This document shows positions 61,749 through 64,000 of a stretch of DNA of 64,000 bases, one piece after another. The notes under the pieces are model-generated. The model searched no databases. It was not told where the DNA came from and worked only from the letters and a program-made list of their open reading frames with translations. Position numbers and translations under genes: made by a program. Numbering within the stretch: position 1 is the stretch's first letter; each line of letters starts with the position of its first letter. Origin of the DNA: Chryseobacterium sp. Leaf405. Lineage in GTDB: Bacteria > Bacteroidota > Bacteroidia > Flavobacteriales > Weeksellaceae. The stretch lies in NCBI RefSeq assembly GCF_001425355.1, contig NZ_LMQN01000002.1, positions 221 through 64,220 on the forward strand, in the 5' to 3' direction.

Positions 61749-64000
61749 GTTTTTATTCCAAAATATTCGTTCTTTTATGCTTTTGCTCACAGTTTCTGCA
61801 TTCTCAATCTAAGGAAATGCAATTCCTGAGCGGAACAGATTCTGAGCATACCAAAGAATGGGATTTTTGGATAAACGGCGGACGAAAATCTGGAAGCTGG
61901 AATAAAATTCAGGTTCCTTCCCAATGGGAACAGCAGGGATTTGGCTCGTACAACTACGGAAGAGATTACGTCACCTACGGCAAAAATTTCAAATTTAATG
62001 ATGAAATAGGTCTTTACAAACACAAATTTCAAGTCCCCAATTCCTGGAAAGGAAAATCCATCAACATCGTTTTTGAAGGTTCGATGACCGATACCGAAGT
62101 GAAAATCAATAGAAAATTGGTGGGAGCAATTCATCAGGGTGCTTTTTATGAATTCAAATATGATATTTCCGATAAAGTTCAATTCGGAAAAGAAAATATT
62201 CTGGAAGTCAAAGTTTCAAAAATGTCGGCTGATAAATCGGTCAACAACGCAGAACGTCTGGCAGATTACTGGATTTTAGGCGGAATTTTCAGACCGGTTT
62301 ATTTGGAAGCCCATCCAAAAGAATACATTTCATCGACGTCAATCGATGCCAAAGCAGACGGAACTTTCCGTTCTAATATTCATTTAAAAGGAGTCAATTC
62401 TGTCAACAATTTGAAGGTTGAATTATTCGATATTAAAAATAATTTAATTGGCGAATCTCAGGTTCAAATTCAGAAAGGAGATACTTTAAAACAGATTCAA
62501 TTCTCCGTCAAAAATCCAAAACTCTGGACAGCCGAAACGCCTAATTTATACAAAGCTAAATTCAGCTTAAATAAAAACAGAAAAAATATCTTCCATACTG
62601 AAGAAAAATTCGGTTTCCGAACGATTGAAATCCGCAAAGGCGACGGAATTTACATAAACGGAACCAAAATCAAAATGAAAGGTATAAACCGTCACGTTTG
62701 GTGGCCGGAAACCGGACGTGCTGTTACAGAAAACATCGATTTAATGGACGTTCAGCTCATCAAGGAAATGAATATGAATGCCGTTCGCTGTTCGCATTAT
62801 CCGCCCAATAAATCATTTTTAAAAATTTGCGATTCGCTCGGTTTATATGTTTTGGATGAATTGGCGAGTTGGCAAAAAAAATACAGCACTGAAGTTGGTA
62901 AAAAGCTCGTGAAAGAAATGGTTACGAGAGATGCCAATCATCCGTCAATCATTTTTTGGAGTAACGGAAACGAGGGCGGACATAATTTCGATTTGGATGC
63001 AGAATATGCAAAATATGACTTGTCCAACCGTCCCGTCATTCACGCGCATCACAAGCCTGGAAATGCTTTCAACGGCATCGACTGCAATCATTACGAAGAT
63101 TATTACAGCACCAAAAAAATTCTTGAAGGAGAAAATATTTATATGCCGACCGAATTTTTACACGCACAGGACGACGGCGGTGGCGGAACTTCTCTGGCCG
63201 ATTATTGGGAACTTCATTGGAATTCCAAGAAAGGTGCGGGCGGTTTTCTTTGGGCTTTTGTAGATGAAGGTTTGGTGCGAACGGATTTCAAAAATCAGAT
63301 TGATGTCAATGCCATCAACGCTCCCGACGGAGTTTTGGGTCCACATCGCGAAAAGGAGGGAAGTTTTTATGCCATTCGGGAAATTTACAGTCCGGTAAAA
63401 ATTGATTTGAAAACGTTGCCGGATGATTTTAACGGAACAATTTCTGTTGAAAACCGTTATCATTTTACGAACTTAAATGAATGTCAGTTTGAATGGAAAC
63501 TAGTCAAATTCAAAACACCATTTTCTTCTGAATCAGGTTTTGATATCATTAAAACAGGAAAATCAGAATCGCCAAATATTAAACCAACTGAAAAAGGAAA
63601 TATTAACTTAAATCTTCCAATCAACTGGAGAGAAAGTGAAGGTTTAATGCTAACTGCAACAGACAAATTCGGAAAAGAAATTTACACTTGGACTTGGAAA
63701 ATTGCTTTAAATGAAAAATTATCGACACAATTTTCGAAATCTTTAATCAAAAAATTTCCGGTTTCTGTCGCTGAAAATGATTCATTATTTATTCTAAAAT
63801 CAGAAGAAAAAGAATTTTCAATTGGTAAAAAAGATGGCTTATTAAAATCAGTGATTGTCGATAAAAAAGGCAAGAAAATGTCCTTCAAAAACGGACCGGT
63901 TTTCGTAAACGGAACAATGGAATTATCTTCTATAAAATCTTTTGTAGAAGGACAAAATCAACTCATTGAAGCAAAGTATAAAAACGGAAATAAATTCATT
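61745..64000 (+). CDS. GH2-family glycoside hydrolase, cut by the window end
   Basis: At least 752 codons, open to the last base. It starts with ATG overlapping the GH28 stop by four bases. A signal peptide (about 1-20, ending LHSQ) is followed by the sugar-binding jelly roll (about 40-200), an immunoglobulin-like domain (about 205-300) and the TIM barrel. The acid/base Glu410 is in SNGNEGG and the nucleophile Glu470 in MPTEFLH; KGINRHVWWPETGR and NAVRCSHYPP are standard GH2 motifs. It is beta-galactosidase-like and coupled to the GH28 enzyme, consistent with joint pectin side-chain and backbone breakdown. Confidence 0.93.
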   Translation, partial: MSFYSKIFVLLCFCSQFLHSQSKEMQFLSGTDSEHTKEWDFWINGGRKSGSWNKIQVPSQWEQQGFGSYNYGRDYVTYGKNFKFNDEIGLYKHKFQVPNSWKGKSINIVFEGSMTDTEVKINRKLVGAIHQGAFYEFKYDISDKVQFGKENILEVKVSKMSADKSVNNAERLADYWILGGIFRPVYLEAHPKEYISSTSIDAKADGTFRSNIHLKGVNSVNNLKVELFDIKNNLIGESQVQIQKGDTLKQIQFSVKNPKLWTAETPNLYKAKFSLNKNRKNIFHTEEKFGFRTIEIRKGDGIYINGTKIKMKGINRHVWWPETGRAVTENIDLMDVQLIKEMNMNAVRCSHYPPNKSFLKICDSLGLYVLDELASWQKKYSTEVGKKLVKEMVTRDANHPSIIFWSNGNEGGHNFDLDAEYAKYDLSNRPVIHAHHKPGNAFNGIDCNHYEDYYSTKKILEGENIYMPTEFLHAQDDGGGGTSLADYWELHWNSKKGAGGFLWAFVDEGLVRTDFKNQIDVNAINAPDGVLGPHREKEGSFYAIREIYSPVKIDLKTLPDDFNGTISVENRYHFTNLNECQFEWKLVKFKTPFSSESGFDIIKTGKSESPNIKPTEKGNINLNLPINWRESEGLMLTATDKFGKEIYTWTWKIALNEKLSTQFSKSLIKKFPVSVAENDSLFILKSEEKEFSIGKKDGLLKSVIVDKKGKKMSFKNGPVFVNGTMELSSIKSFVEGQNQLIEAKYKNGNKFI

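Overview
The window reads as chromosomal DNA of a low-GC member of the Bacteroidota, most likely Flavobacteriia close to Chryseobacterium (Weeksellaceae). The evidence is AT-rich DNA, promoters of the TTG / TAnnTTTG type, a type IX secretion (T9SS) type B sorting domain on a giant adhesin, a subclass A2 class A beta-lactamase of the CGA/CIA kind, and many signal peptides ending in SQ or AQ. The genus is an inference; no rRNA or tRNA gene is present to settle it.

Layout. 1-272: a probable structured RNA, then the purB promoter. 273-7814: purine synthesis (purB, purL) with a WG-repeat protein, an orphan barstar-like gene whose start lies inside a terminator-like hairpin, an SGNH hydrolase and a gamma-glutamylcyclotransferase-like protein. 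7874-13838: secreted unknowns, an undecaprenol/diacylglycerol kinase, dnaN, pheT and a META-domain lipoprotein. 13888-21656, mostly minus strand: a membrane protein, 3-hydroxyacyl-CoA dehydrogenase, beta-lactamase, a GH5 glucanase with a carbohydrate-binding module and a Gfo/Idh/MocA oxidoreductase. 21792-28327: pcm, a 2-hydroxyacid dehydrogenase, a small acidic protein and the 1399-residue adhesin.

28430-34290 is the accessory part. An unrecognised gene sits directly upstream of hutU. A 127-bp copy of the hutU 3' end, differing only at synonymous positions, flanks a decayed membrane-protein gene, as if a cassette brought in a foreign hutU end and pushed the resident end downstream. Next come a three-gene minus-strand group headed by a tiny secreted two-cysteine peptide, and about 890 bp of intergenic debris holding a degenerate 21-bp tandem repeat and a long palindromic element. 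A second copy of that palindrome lies at 59954-60120.

34290-43653: a DUF2130 coiled-coil protein, an SDR-like protein, an exported thiol peroxidase, a GapN-type dehydrogenase without the usual catalytic glutamate, an ECF sigma factor with a membrane partner, an S41 peptidase, an NAPE-PLD-like hydrolase and a small acetyltransferase. 44654-58606: a Wzx/Wzy-type exopolysaccharide cluster (wza, wzc, UDP-GlcNAc 4-epimerase, UDP-sugar dehydrogenase, flippase, pyruvyltransferase, GT2, polymerase, GT4, beta-helix lipoprotein, GT4) behind a possible 650-nt leader. The epimerase and dehydrogenase together would supply UDP-GalNAcA. No priming sugar-phosphate transferase is present in the window. 60369-64000: a GH28 enzyme translationally coupled to a GH2 enzyme that runs off the end, the start of a glycan-degradation operon.
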